NCBI RefSeq assembly: GCF_029889745.1
Contig: NZ_CP123639.1
Span: 143,501 to 207,500 of the forward strand
Direction: 5' to 3'
Source of the DNA: Ligilactobacillus faecis
Lineage (GTDB): Bacteria > Bacillota > Bacilli > Lactobacillales > Lactobacillaceae
DNA length: 64,000 bases
Position 1 is the first letter of the stretch, and the number at the start of each line of letters is the position of its first letter. Below, one piece after another: positions 44,710 to 53,940 of this stretch. The translations under genes and the position numbers were made by a program. The notes beneath the pieces are model-generated. The model was not told the origin of the DNA, did not search any database, and saw nothing but the letters and a program-made list of their open reading frames with translations.

Positions 44710-46017
44710 ATGAATATAGCACAACTGAAAAAGTTATTTTTAACTACCCTTGACTCGATCGACCAAGAAAAAGAAAAATATGTTGTCGATCCCAAACGTG
44801 ATTTTATACGTCAGAGAAAACTTGTTTTTAAAGACACGCTACTTTATATTCTATCAATGGGTGGCGGGACTATTCTAAGTGAATTATCACAACTAACAGG
44901 AGGTATACCGGAACTCACTGTTTCAGCTTTTACACAACAAAGATATAAAGTAAAAGCTGAGGCGTTTAAAAAATTCTTCCATCTGTTTTCCGATCGATTA
45001 TCACAAAACACTCAAAGTCAAATCAGGATCCTAGCTATCGATGGCTCTAGTATTCATATCCCAACTGATCCAACTGATAAAAGCTCTTATTTTCCATCTC
45101 CAAATGGTCGCAAAGCTTATAATTTACTTCACCTTAACGCACTCTTTGACTTAGACAAACAAATTTATACAGATGTGATCGTCCAAAAAGGTATGGATAA
45201 TGAGCGCAATGCCTTGAATAAAATGATCGCTCGTTCTAAAATCCCTAAGGCGCTCATTATTGGCGATAGAGGATATGAATCTTATAATACCTTAGCGCAC
45301 ATCCAAGAAAAAGGTTGGTCTTTCTTGATCAGAGTACGAAACAACAATGGCGTGATCAGTGGAATAGCACTTCCAGATGAACGCCAATTCGATAAACATT
45401 TCACACTAAAATTAACACGTAAACAAACTAGAGAAACTAAGGAATTATTTAGAGAACGTAATTCTTATAGATTTATACCGGCCAATGTGACCTTCGATTT
45501 TTTATCACAAAAAACCAAGAAAGCTGACCCAACTGAATTTTATTCACTTGAATTTAGAATAGTACGTTTTTCTGTATCCGAAGACAAGGATGTGACTGTA
45601 GTAACTAATCTAAATCAAAGTTCATATCCAGCTTGGAAACTAAAAAAGCTTTACCATTTACGTTGGGGGATAGAAACAGCATTCAGGACATTGAAACATA
45701 CCTTGGGATTATTGAACTTTCACGCTAAAAAAATAGTGGGGATCCTTCAAGAGATCTACGCTAAACTTATAGTGTACAATTTCACCCAAATGATCATAGA
45801 TCATGTATCACTCCAAGAAAAGGCTCGATCATATCAATATAAAGTTAATTTTACAGTCGCTGTGAGACTGTGTAGATCTTTTATTAGAGGAAAATCCCCA
45901 CCAAAACGGTTAGAATCCTATATTTCTAAAAATATTCTTCCAATCAGGAATGGTCGGCATTATAAAAGATCATCCAGCAGAAGAAAAGCATCAGGATTCA
46001 ACTACAGAATAACATAA
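44710..46017 (+). CDS. IS4-family transposase
   Basis: A 435-residue DDE transposase. IDGSSIHIP, IGDRGYESYN and the IS4 signature YHLRWGIETAFRTLKHTLGL (Y-2-R-3-E-6-K) give the catalytic triad. I use the ATG at 44710, 8 bases after GGAGG; a GTG at 44701 is too close to it. The gene is complete. A trace of a related element (inverted repeat only) occurs at 62556-62575. Confidence 0.92.
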   Translation: MNIAQLKKLFLTTLDSIDQEKEKYVVDPKRDFIRQRKLVFKDTLLYILSMGGGTILSELSQLTGGIPELTVSAFTQQRYKVKAEAFKKFFHLFSDRLSQNTQSQIRILAIDGSSIHIPTDPTDKSSYFPSPNGRKAYNLLHLNALFDLDKQIYTDVIVQKGMDNERNALNKMIARSKIPKALIIGDRGYESYNTLAHIQEKGWSFLIRVRNNNGVISGIALPDERQFDKHFTLKLTRKQTRETKELFRERNSYRFIPANVTFDFLSQKTKKADPTEFYSLEFRIVRFSVSEDKDVTVVTNLNQSSYPAWKLKKLYHLRWGIETAFRTLKHTLGLLNFHAKKIVGILQEIYAKLIVYNFTQMIIDHVSLQEKARSYQYKVNFTVAVRLCRSFIRGKSPPKRLESYISKNILPIRNGRHYKRSSSRRKASGFNYRIT

Positions 46018-46070
46018 AAGAACGTGCTGATAAAAAAATTTGATTAACTATCAGCTTATTTGTCGTGATA

Positions 46071-46119
46071 AAAAGAGATCAGATAACTACAAAATATGTT
46101 TCTGATCTCTTTTTCAATA
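46071..46119. terminator. Terminator inside right end of IS4-family element
   Basis: AAAAAGAGATCAG pairs with CTGATCTCTTTTT around an AT-rich loop. A and T runs flank it on both sides, so it can act in both directions and could stop transcription leaving the transposase gene. Confidence 0.8.
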
Positions 46120-46181
46120 TCTAATCTTTAGTACTGTAGGCTTAACTTAATGACATTGTGCTTGCTGCAGTCTCTTTTTTA

Positions 46182-47540
46182 CTATTCTTCTACACCCATA
46201 CGGTCTTTTACGACAGTTACGATCTGCATGACGTAATCATGGACTAATTCTTTAGTTGGTGCTTCAGCCATGACCCGTAACAGATCTTCGGTCCCACTTG
46301 GTCGAACTAGGACCCGTCCTTCTGTCCCCATTTTTTCTTCAACAGCTGCGATCACAGCTTTGATCTCAGGATCGTCTAAAGCAGCTTTTTTATCAGTGAC
46401 CCGAACATTGATCAATTCTTGCGGATAAGTCGTCACTTCAGCTGCTAATTCAGAGAGTGGTTTACCAGTCTGCTTGATCACATTCAATAGTTGTAAAGCA
46501 GTCAACATCCCGTCACCTGTCGTATTGAAATCTAAGAAGACTACATGTCCAGACTGTTCTCCTCCGACATTATAGCCACTTTTACGCATTTCTTCAACAA
46601 CATAGCGATCACCGACTTTTGTTTTGACAGATGTTAGCTCATGCCGCTCCATCGCTTTATAAAGTCCGATGTTACTCATGACTGTCGTTACGATCGTATC
46701 TTTTTTCAACCGTCCTCGTTCACTCATGTATTTGCCACAAATATACATGATCTTGTCACCATCAATAATATTTCCAAGCTCATCGACTGCAATACAACGA
46801 TCACCGTCACCATCAAAAGCAACTCCGACTTGTGCTTTTTTGTCTAAAACAAATTTAGCCAAAGCTTCTGGGTGCGTTGAACCGACATCTTTATTGATAT
46901 TCAATCCGTCTGGCGTTGTTGCCATCGTTTCAAATTCAGCTCCTAGATCAGCAAAAAGGCGCGACACTAAGGCACTCGTCGCACCATTTGCACCATCGAC
47001 TGCGATCCGTAATCCACTAAGATCATCTGGGATCGTTTGTTCTAAAAATTGGGTATACTTCAAAGCACCTTCACGATAGTTATTTAAAGTCCCTAAACCT
47101 TCAGCTGCTGGCCGTGGTAGCGTATCTTCTGGTTGTTCGAGCAAAGCTTCGATCTCAGCTTCTTGGTCATCTGATAGTTTGTAGCCATCACCACCAAAGA
47201 ATTTGATCCCGTTATCTTGCACAGGATTGTGTGATGCTGAGATCATGACCCCTGCATCTGCATCTTGCAAACGTACAAGATAGGCCACACCTGGCGTTGT
47301 GATCACACCAAGAGAGAAAACTTCGATCCCCACAGATAGCAGACCAGCGATCAAGGCTTGTTCTAGCATCTGGCCTGAGATCCGAGTATCTCGTGCTACC
47401 AAGACTCGTGGAGCTTGATCGCTCTTTTTAGCATGTTGCGTCAACACATAACCACCACAACGTCCTAATTTAAAAGCTAACTCTGGCGTTAATGTTTGGT
47501 TAGCTACGCCTCTGACACCATCTGTTCCAAAGTATTTCAT
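46182..47540 (-). CDS. glmM: Phosphoglucosamine mutase
   Basis: A 452-residue enzyme that converts glucosamine-6-phosphate to glucosamine-1-phosphate for peptidoglycan. The active serine lies in [13 protein letters not shown] near residue 100; the metal site is DGDGDRC. GAGG lies 9 bases before the ATG at 47540. Third gene of cdaA-cdaR-glmM; GlmM binds and dampens CdaA in other Firmicutes. Its stop now lies directly beside the right arm of the IS4-interrupted terminator. Confidence 0.95.
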   Translation of the reverse strand: MKYFGTDGVRGVANQTLTPELAFKLGRCGGYVLTQHAKKSDQAPRVLVARDTRISGQMLEQALIAGLLSVGIEVFSLGVITTPGVAYLVRLQDADAGVMISASHNPVQDNGIKFFGGDGYKLSDDQEAEIEALLEQPEDTLPRPAAEGLGTLNNYREGALKYTQFLEQTIPDDLSGLRIAVDGANGATSALVSRLFADLGAEFETMATTPDGLNINKDVGSTHPEALAKFVLDKKAQVGVAFDGDGDRCIAVDELGNIIDGDKIMYICGKYMSERGRLKKDTIVTTVMSNIGLYKAMERHELTSVKTKVGDRYVVEEMRKSGYNVGGEQSGHVVFLDFNTTGDGMLTALQLLNVIKQTGKPLSELAAEVTTYPQELINVRVTDKKAALDDPEIKAVIAAVEEKMGTEGRVLVRPSGTEDLLRVMAEAPTKELVHDYVMQIVTVVKDRMGVEE

Positions 47541-47583
47541 CTTATGAATCCTCATTTCTTTTTTATCCTATCTGATTATACCG

Positions 47584-48777
47584 CTAATTTGCTTTATCAG
47601 TAACCGAGCTAGACAAACTTTCCGTACTTTCTGTACTTTGTTCAGTCGAACTGACTCGGCTATTTTCCGTTTCGCTTTGTACTTCTGAGCTACTTTTAGC
47701 GGTCGAACTTGCACTTGAACTCGTAGCTTTTTCTGAGCTACTCGAGCGTTGTAGTGCCTCTGTCTCATTTGAATCTATTGCTTGTGTTCCTGAATTCTCT
47801 TCAGTTTCCGAAACCGTGATCATTACTTGGATCGTAGCAGGCGAAACAGCCGCGATCCCACTTTTATTTGGACTCAATTCGACTGTTTTAGTCGTCGAGC
47901 TATTGACTCCCGCAACTGAAACAGGTACGGCAAAAGTTTTGATCCGACTTAAGGCAGAACGCGTACCACGTAAAGTGACCGTTTTTGTCTCTGTCGATAA
48001 AGTATACGTTTTCCCAGGAACACCATTGTTTTCTTTTGTCAATTCAAGCTTGACCTCTTTTGTTGCAGTCGCTTCACTGATCGGTAGGTTTACTTTGACC
48101 GTTTCTGGTGAAAGCGAAACGTTCAAAGGTGTGCCTTTTTTATCTAAAGCTTGCAATAAAACAGTTCGACTATAAGCCTCACGAATATTTGTTGGTAGGT
48201 TCAAATTTGCAACGACACTTTCGACTCGATCAACATCACTCTTAGCGCCAGTGATCTCGACTGTTTGTTGACTCATCAAAGGATCACCAGCCACATGGTC
48301 TTTAGCGATCTGTCCACTATCATAGCGGACTTGGATCGGAAATTTAGCTGTTTTTTTAGTGGCGATCTTGACTTTGATCGTCTCAGGTGCCAATGCAACA
48401 CTCAACTCTTTATTGAAGCCACTAGTCTTTAACTTGACTTTATGTGTTCCTGGCCCTAACTCCGAAAGATCAGCGTAGATCTCGAAATTACGGGTATTTT
48501 CAAGCGCAGTCACTAACGCGTTAGGACCTGTAACTTGAACTTTGACTTTTTCAGGATAGCCAGAAACATAATATTTATTACTATCAAAATTTAACGTCAA
48601 TGGCACTTTGAGCGTTAAGCTTTTATTATTGATCAAACTCGAATCAGCGACCTCTTTTTCTGAAACTCGTGTTGAACCCAAACGTTGATAACTAACATAA
48701 AAGAAGAGCAATAAGGCAAAGACCAGCGATAGCAAGCGATACATCGCTTTTGTGTTCCAAAATTTTGTCGGTCTCAA
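47584..48777 (-). CDS. cdaR: CdaR, regulator of cyclic-di-AMP synthase (YbbR domains)
   Basis: A 397-residue extracytoplasmic protein with one N-terminal membrane anchor (residues 12-30) and about four YbbR repeats (residues 45-310). It modulates CdaA in the membrane. The last 75 residues are a long low-complexity Ser/Thr/Glu tail, expected to be disordered outside the membrane. The ATG overlaps the cdaA stop, so the two are coupled. Confidence 0.92.
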   Translation of the reverse strand: MRPTKFWNTKAMYRLLSLVFALLLFFYVSYQRLGSTRVSEKEVADSSLINNKSLTLKVPLTLNFDSNKYYVSGYPEKVKVQVTGPNALVTALENTRNFEIYADLSELGPGTHKVKLKTSGFNKELSVALAPETIKVKIATKKTAKFPIQVRYDSGQIAKDHVAGDPLMSQQTVEITGAKSDVDRVESVVANLNLPTNIREAYSRTVLLQALDKKGTPLNVSLSPETVKVNLPISEATATKEVKLELTKENNGVPGKTYTLSTETKTVTLRGTRSALSRIKTFAVPVSVAGVNSSTTKTVELSPNKSGIAAVSPATIQVMITVSETEENSGTQAIDSNETEALQRSSSSEKATSSSASSTAKSSSEVQSETENSRVSSTEQSTESTESLSSSVTDKAN

Positions 48778-49619
48778 TGCTTGCGACCTCCTTTATTGAA
48801 AAAACTAGTCAAAAAGCGGGTAAAGACACTATTTTTTTCTTCAGTCTTCGGTACAAGGTCATTATATAATAGTTTTAAATAGTCTTGTTGGTCAAGGTCG
48901 CGGATCAATTCATTATTTTTTGTGATCGTTACCCCACCTGTTTCTTCAGAAACTACGATCGTCAACGCATCAGTTACTTCACTGATCCCGACTGCGGCAC
49001 GATGTCTTGTTCCTAGTTCTTTTGGGATCAAGTTACTTTCTGATAAAGGTAAGTAAGCAGCTGCAACTGCGATCTTATTATCTTTGATAATAACAGCTCC
49101 ATCATGTAGAGGCGTATTCGGGATAAAGATATTGATCAAGAGTGCGCCTGTCACATCAGCATCTAATTTGATCCCCGTTTCGATATAATCGTCCAAGCCT
49201 GTATTCATCTGGATCGTGATCAAAGCACCGATCCGACGCTTCGACATATATTGGATCGCCTGATCTAATGCCTTAACAAGTTGGATCTCAGCCTCATTTT
49301 CTTTTTTATTATAGACGGTAAAGAGCGATCCTCGCCCTAAATGTTCTAAACCACGTCTGATCTCAGGTTGAAAGATCACGATGATCGCAATGATACCCCA
49401 ATTTATCACCTGATCCATGATCCAAGAAACTGTTTCTAAGCCTACATACCAACTGATCAACTTGATCACGATGATCACAACGATCCCGCGAAAAAGTTGA
49501 ACTGCTTTTGTTCCGCGTAAAAGCATCATCAACATGTAGATCACATACCAAACAGCCAGAATATCTAAAAGCCGGATAAAATTTTGCCATGAAAAAAGAC
49601 TGTTCCAGTCAAAAGCCAT
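48774..49619 (-). CDS. cdaA: Diadenylate cyclase CdaA
   Basis: A 281-residue membrane enzyme that makes cyclic-di-AMP from two ATP. Three N-terminal transmembrane helices precede the DAC domain with LHDGAVIIKD (DGA motif) and LGTRHRAAVG (RHR motif). Cyclic-di-AMP controls potassium and osmolyte balance and binds CbpB, encoded at 10545-11039. The gene is preceded by a long leader. Confidence 0.95.
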   Translation of the reverse strand: MAFDWNSLFSWQNFIRLLDILAVWYVIYMLMMLLRGTKAVQLFRGIVVIIVIKLISWYVGLETVSWIMDQVINWGIIAIIVIFQPEIRRGLEHLGRGSLFTVYNKKENEAEIQLVKALDQAIQYMSKRRIGALITIQMNTGLDDYIETGIKLDADVTGALLINIFIPNTPLHDGAVIIKDNKIAVAAAYLPLSESNLIPKELGTRHRAAVGISEVTDALTIVVSEETGGVTITKNNELIRDLDQQDYLKLLYNDLVPKTEEKNSVFTRFLTSFFNKGGRKH

Positions 49620-50016
49620 AATCTTCGACTATACAAAATATGGAAACATCTAAACTTTTACGATGCTTAGAAAGAAATATAGCTTTTCCTTTCTTAAGTT
49701 TATTTATGTTTTAACGCCAGTTTGACTGACCTCTATAACTCCATCCCTTTTACTATTACTGGATAACAGCGCTAGCGAGATGGGGCGATATCCACCCCAT
49801 ATTTTATCTTTCTAGTAAATATCACCAACACATCAACTTGCCTTTTTTCACGCGCTCCCCTCTATTTGATCTATTTCTATATTATAGCACGCTTCGTTCA
49901 GAATGTTTTTTTTTAAAAAAAGACTAACTGCTTAAAAAAATTCTAAATAATCGTAATTGTTATTCATTTCTATCTTTTTTTGCTACAATTAAATCAATAT
50001 TGGTAGGTGATGTTTT
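49620..50016 (-). promoter_or_regulatory. Long structured leader of cdaA
   Basis: On the minus strand a TATAAT box (near 49881) predicts a leader of about 250 bases. It contains ATGGGG...CCCCAT (49780-49800) with a nine-base loop and other paired segments. Two sequence blocks recur in the comG spacer at 336-555. I do not recognise it as a known riboswitch. The rest of the spacer holds the plus-strand promoter region for the DUF1361 gene. Confidence 0.4.
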
Positions 50017-50700
50017 ATGTCGAAAAAATTACAATGGATCGTTCGAGTCACTTTTTGGATCTATCTCCTTTACATCTACATAACGGTCTATCGTCAAGGA
50101 TCTTTCTATAGTTTTTTATTGCTCAATACTTTTCTTGGCTATCTACCGATCGAGATCGCTTTACATTTAAAAGCTACGCAATCAAAATTGATCTATTGGG
50201 GGTTATTTGTCCTTTGGTTGCTTTTTTATCCTAACGCACCTTACGTGATCACCGATCTTTTCCACTTAGCCCGAATGGATCCGTATAATCCAGCAAACGG
50301 TTTGATGAGCTTTGACTTACATATGTGGTTGAATTTCACAAATCTTGTTGCCAGTGCTTTTGGCTGTGCTTTGATGGGGATCTGGAGCTTAGAGTATGTT
50401 GCACAAACGCTTCAAAAAAGATTCCGACTTCTAGGCTGGCCTTATCGTACGCTACTAGTTGTGTTCTTAACACTAGCATCTTCGATCGGGATCTATGTTG
50501 GACGTTTTTTACGGCTTCATACGGCATATCTTTTCTTTGAACCAGATGCTGTGATCAAACAATTGCTTGAGATGTGGAATCCTCGCATGTTGATCTTTGT
50601 CACTTTCATGACGATCATTCAACTCATCATCTGGGCAGCACTTGTGATCGGACGTGAATTGATCGGCAACTACGATAAGTCAGAAAAATTACTCAAATAA
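50017..50700 (+). CDS. DUF1361 membrane protein
   Basis: A 227-residue protein with six transmembrane helices. The segment LFYPNAPYVITDLFHL is diagnostic of DUF1361 (Pfam PF07099). The function is unknown. TAGGTGATG-type ribosome site precedes the ATG. It is divergent from cdaA and was followed by a terminator that now holds an IS1182-family element. Confidence 0.82.
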   Translation: MSKKLQWIVRVTFWIYLLYIYITVYRQGSFYSFLLLNTFLGYLPIEIALHLKATQSKLIYWGLFVLWLLFYPNAPYVITDLFHLARMDPYNPANGLMSFDLHMWLNFTNLVASAFGCALMGIWSLEYVAQTLQKRFRLLGWPYRTLLVVFLTLASSIGIYVGRFLRLHTAYLFFEPDAVIKQLLEMWNPRMLIFVTFMTIIQLIIWAALVIGRELIGNYDKSEKLLK

Positions 50701-50702
50701 AA

Positions 50703-50736
50703 AAACTTTTTATATCAAAAATGATATAAAAAGTTT
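50703..50736. repeat. 34-base duplicated terminator palindrome, left copy
   Basis: A palindrome (arms AAACTTTTTATATC and GATATAAAAAGTTT) immediately before the IS1182-family element. An identical copy follows the element at 52254-52287. It represents the original intrinsic terminator, duplicated whole on insertion. Confidence 0.93.
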
Positions 50737-50820
50737 CAGAATGTAGACTAAGTCATCAGAGTATGTGCTCTGGTGACTTTTTTTGTATAATTAAAGAAAA
50801 CGATTACGGAGGTATTTGTC

Positions 50821-51435
50821 ATGCTTCGCAAGAGTGATCCCAATCTCAAACGCCGTGAATATGCTCGTACTTCTCTAGATGATTTGGTCCCAAAAGATCA
50901 TTTACTCCGTAAAATTGATCAAATTATTGATTTCTCTTTTATTTATGATCTTGTCGAAGATTCCTATTGTAAAAATAATGGCCGTCCCAGTCTTGATCCT
51001 GTATTACTCATAAAGATTCCTTTGATTCAAAATCTATTTGGTATTCGTTCTATGCGTCAAACGATCAAAGAAATTCAAGTTAATGTCGCTTATCGATGGT
51101 TTCTAGGACTGGGTTTAAATGATCCTGTTCCTCATTTCTCTACTTACGGTAAAAACTATAAAAGAAGATTTGCTGAAAATCATGTAATAGAAGCCATTTT
51201 TGCTCATATCTTGAAACTCTGCTTAGAAAATGATCTTATCGACACAACTGATATTTTTATTGATGGAACTCATTTGAAAGCTGCTGCTAACAGCCGTAAA
51301 TATACTACTGAAGTTATTGAAACTAAGTCAAAATTTATGAGTGAAGATCTCGAAAAAGAAATAAATGTAGATAGAGCTAAACATCAAAAGAAACCCTTAA
51401 AAGAAGAAAAACCTAAAAAAAAACTAGACAAGTAA
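50821..51435 (+). CDS. IS1182-family transposase, N-terminal frame
   Basis: 204 residues covering the N-terminal DUF772-like domain (PSLDPVLLIKIPLIQNLFGIRSMRQTIKEI) and the first catalytic Asp (IFIDGTHLKA). It ends shortly after a run of nine A (51415-51423) with in-frame A AAA AAA. A -1 slip there joins it to the frame ending at 52208 and gives a 462-residue product, the normal family length. This may be programmed frameshifting, polymerase slippage or a simple mutation. Confidence 0.85.
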   Translation: MLRKSDPNLKRREYARTSLDDLVPKDHLLRKIDQIIDFSFIYDLVEDSYCKNNGRPSLDPVLLIKIPLIQNLFGIRSMRQTIKEIQVNVAYRWFLGLGLNDPVPHFSTYGKNYKRRFAENHVIEAIFAHILKLCLENDLIDTTDIFIDGTHLKAAANSRKYTTEVIETKSKFMSEDLEKEINVDRAKHQKKPLKEEKPKKKLDK

Positions 51436-52208
51436 AAATATCTAAAACTGATCCTGATAGTGGATGGTTTCATAAGGGTGAACACAAACAGGTTTTTGCC
51501 TATAACGTTCAAGCTGCCTGTGATAAAAATGGGTGGCTCTTAGCTTATGTGGTCGGTGCGGGAAATATCCATGATACGCAACTTTTTCCTGAAATATTTG
51601 AAAAAGTACGGAAGTACGACCCACAATATATTATCGCTGATTCTGGCTATAAAACACCCACGATCGCACACTTTTTACTATCTCAAGGCATAATTCCCAT
51701 TCTTCCTTATAAACGCCCAAGGGGCAAAGTTGGTACGCTTAGACCCAAAGATTTTGTTTATGATGAATATTATGATTGTTATTTATGTCCTGGCGATCAA
51801 ATCTTAATGTACTCCACAACTAATCGAAGTGGTTATCGTGAATATAAAAGTGATCCTACAATCTGTGAAAAATGTCCTTTACTGCACAAATGTACACAAA
51901 GTAAAAATCATCAAAGAGTTATCGCTCGTCATGTTTGGCAAGATAGTATGGAAAAATGTGAGGATATCAGGCATCAAACTGGCTCAAAATTAAAGTATGA
52001 AGCGCGAAAGGAGACGATCGAAAGAAATTTTGGTTCGGCAAAAGAATATCACAACTTGAGATACGCCCGAGAAGTAGGAATTGATAAAATTCTAGCTCAA
52101 GTCGGGTTGATATTTGCGTGCCTAAATCTAAAAAAACTGGTAAAAATACTGGGGAAAAAACCTGTTATATTCGTATATTTCAAAGTATATAGTTATAAAA
52201 ATACATAA
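51423..52208 (+). CDS. IS1182-family transposase, C-terminal frame
   Basis: 261 residues in the -1 frame. It continues KTRQVKISKTDPDSGWFHKG and includes IIADSGYKTP (second Asp) and RKETIERNFGSAKEYH (Glu) of the DDE core, plus a Cys cluster (CEKCPLLHKCTQ). No suitable ribosome site lies at its beginning, supporting expression as a fusion. An ATG at 51549 is too late to give a full domain. Confidence 0.82.
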   Translation, partial: TRQVKISKTDPDSGWFHKGEHKQVFAYNVQAACDKNGWLLAYVVGAGNIHDTQLFPEIFEKVRKYDPQYIIADSGYKTPTIAHFLLSQGIIPILPYKRPRGKVGTLRPKDFVYDEYYDCYLCPGDQILMYSTTNRSGYREYKSDPTICEKCPLLHKCTQSKNHQRVIARHVWQDSMEKCEDIRHQTGSKLKYEARKETIERNFGSAKEYHNLRYAREVGIDKILAQVGLIFACLNLKKLVKILGKKPVIFVYFKVYSYKNT

Positions 52209-52253
52209 AAAAACAAACTCTATCCGATTTGAATAGAGTTTGTCTACGTTCTG

Positions 52254-52287
52254 AAACTTTTTATATCAAAAATGATATAAAAAGTTT
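52254..52287. terminator. Duplicated terminator palindrome, right copy
   Basis: Same 34 bases as 50703-50736, followed by a T run. It can still terminate the element's own transcript and murB from the other side, so this insertion did not destroy termination. Confidence 0.88.
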
Positions 52288-52289
52288 TT

Positions 52290-53195
52290 TTATTTGCCGT
52301 CTGTCCCGATGATCCGTACTTCAGTTTCCAATTTAACACCGAATTTTTCAAAAACGACCTGTTGAACGTGTTTGATCACGGCTAAGTAATCTGTAGCTGT
52401 TGCCGCACCAATATTTACGATAAAACCAGCATGTTTCTTAGAAACTTGTGCACCCCCGATCGTAAAACCTTGCAACCCAGAGTCATGGATCAATTTACCA
52501 GTAAAATGACCTACAGGCCGTTTAAAAACACTCCCACATGAAGGATATTCCAGCGGTTGTTTTGAAGCTCGCAAGAAATTCAACTCATCCATGCGCTCGC
52601 GAATCACTGTTTTATCCCCTTGTTTCAAGGCAAAAACAGCTTCTAACACGATATCATGTTCAGTTTGTAAACGACTGGTCCGATAACCAAACTCTAATTC
52701 TTCATTTGAATATTCTTTGATCTCACCTGTTGGCGTCAAAACTTTGACTTTAGCTAAAACATCTTTGATCTCACCATCATAGGCTCCAGCATTCATAAAA
52801 ACTGCGCCCCCGATCGAACCTGGGATCCCGGCTGCAAACTCCAACCCCGTTAGGCCATGCTGATAGGCGATCTCAGTCGTTTCGATCAAAGACGCTCCAG
52901 CCGAAGCAAAAAGCAAGTCATTTTCGACCTTGACTTCAGCTAACTTCGTCAAAATGATAACTAGACCCCTGATCCCCCCATCTTTAACGATCAAATTGCT
53001 AGCATTGCCAATGATCGTTAACGGGAGTTCATTTTCTTTTGCAAAAAAGACAAGCGCTTGTGTTTCCGCAATATTTTTAGGAAAAGCGATCAGATCTGCC
53101 GGACCACCTGTTTTAGTATTTGTATAATGTGCTAACGGTTCATCTTTTAAAATCTCGATCTGAGGTAATTCATTTAAAATCTTGTCATCAATCAT
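52290..53195 (-). CDS. murB: UDP-N-acetylenolpyruvoylglucosamine reductase
   Basis: A 301-residue FAD enzyme that makes UDP-N-acetylmuramate for peptidoglycan. FAD-binding [35 protein letters not shown] and the catalytic Ser region [11 protein letters not shown] are present; the C-terminus has [13 protein letters not shown]. It corresponds to the shorter, Gram-positive type. The gene is divergent from the exonuclease gene. Confidence 0.95.
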   Translation of the reverse strand: MIDDKILNELPQIEILKDEPLAHYTNTKTGGPADLIAFPKNIAETQALVFFAKENELPLTIIGNASNLIVKDGGIRGLVIILTKLAEVKVENDLLFASAGASLIETTEIAYQHGLTGLEFAAGIPGSIGGAVFMNAGAYDGEIKDVLAKVKVLTPTGEIKEYSNEELEFGYRTSRLQTEHDIVLEAVFALKQGDKTVIRERMDELNFLRASKQPLEYPSCGSVFKRPVGHFTGKLIHDSGLQGFTIGGAQVSKKHAGFIVNIGAATATDYLAVIKHVQQVVFEKFGVKLETEVRIIGTDGK

Positions 53196-53316
53196 TATCT
53201 TATTTGCTTCCTTAAATTATCAATATATCTCTAATTTTAACATTTTTTACTTTGACTTGCGACTCTACTTGTTTTACGCTGAAAGTAAGTTTAATTATTT
53301 GAAAGGAAGGATCCAC

Positions 53317-53853
53317 TTGAATTTCGTTGCGATCGATTTTGAAACTGCTAACGCTAAACGAAGTAGCGCTTGTTCCCTTGCTCTTACCGTCGTTAAAAAT
53401 GATCAGATCGTCGATGAATTATATTCATTGATCGATCCCCAAATGAATTTTTCTCCTTTTAACACAAAGATCCACGGGATCACACCTGCTCAAGTAAAAA
53501 ATGCACCGACTTTTGCTGAATTATGGCCACATATCCAAAGCTTTTTTACGCCAGAACAACTGGTGATCGCGCATAATGCTCCCTTTGATTGTAGTGTCTT
53601 GAAAAAAACATTGGAAGCTCATTCTTTAGAAGCGCCAAGTTTCTTAGTTTTAGATACAGTCAAAACAAGCCGCAATTTTTATCAAGATCTACCAGATCAT
53701 AAATTAAATACTGTTTGTGCGCGTCTAGACATTGAATTGAAACATCACCATAATGCTCTAGCAGATAGTCATGCTTGTGCCCAGATCTTATTAAAACAAA
53801 TGCAGGATTTTGGACCACAACAATTACGCCCTTTTATTCGTAAATATAATTGA
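53317..53853 (+). CDS. DnaQ/PolC-type 3'-5' exonuclease
   Basis: A 178-residue DEDDh exonuclease. Exo I is AIDFET, Exo II HNAPFD, and Exo III HHNALADSHACAQ with the catalytic His and Asp. Likely trims or proofreads DNA as a stand-alone epsilon-like protein. I use the TTG at 53317 (GAAAGGAAGG about 6-8 bases upstream), which starts right at the domain; upstream in-frame codons lie in non-coding AT-rich sequence. Confidence 0.85.
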   Translation: MNFVAIDFETANAKRSSACSLALTVVKNDQIVDELYSLIDPQMNFSPFNTKIHGITPAQVKNAPTFAELWPHIQSFFTPEQLVIAHNAPFDCSVLKKTLEAHSLEAPSFLVLDTVKTSRNFYQDLPDHKLNTVCARLDIELKHHHNALADSHACAQILLKQMQDFGPQQLRPFIRKYN

Positions 53854-53940
53854 TAAAAAAGAGTCTAACAAGTGATATGATTCCCCTAGAGTGGACACGG
53901 AAATAATAAAGATTCTGTGATCACTCTAGGGGGATTTTTT

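Larger units (their letters stand above)
44592..46158 (+). mobile_element. IS4-family element
   Basis: About 1567 bases. Both ends carry CAATGTCATTAAGTTAAG as inverted repeats (the left end has one extra C). The duplication TGCTTGCTGC lies at 44582-44591 and 46159-46168; 10 bp fits IS4 family members. Hairpins with T runs lie near both ends (44611-44664 and 46071-46119). It contains one intact transposase gene. It is inserted in a terminator loop. Confidence 0.92.
44571..46180. terminator. Bidirectional terminator split by IS4-family element
   Basis: AAAAAAGAGGCTGC (44571-44584) and GCAGTCTCTTTTTT (46167-46180) form a 14-bp stem with one G-U pair around the five-base loop TTGCT when the element and one duplication are removed. 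It lay between convergent genes (44312 gene and glmM). Confidence 0.88.
50737..52253 (+). mobile_element. IS1182-family element
   Basis: A 1517-base element. Terminal repeats read CAGAATGTAGAC and, inverted, CAGAACGTAGAC. A 34-base palindromic terminator flanks it as a direct duplication. A terminator-like hairpin lies in each end: AGTCATCAGAG/CTCTGGTGACT before seven T at about 50751-50787, and ACAAACTCTAT/ATAGAGTTTGT at about 52213-52243. The transposase is read in two frames. Confidence 0.92.

Noticed and set aside
49620-49885. Known riboswitch classes (M-box, manganese, cyclic-di-AMP ydaO) upstream of cdaA.
   Set aside because: I could not match the conserved core sequences of any of them.
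50821-52208. IS1182-family transposase as a decayed pseudogene.
   Set aside because: Apart from the frame change at A9 there are no stops or gaps, ends and duplication are intact, and a -1 slip restores normal length.
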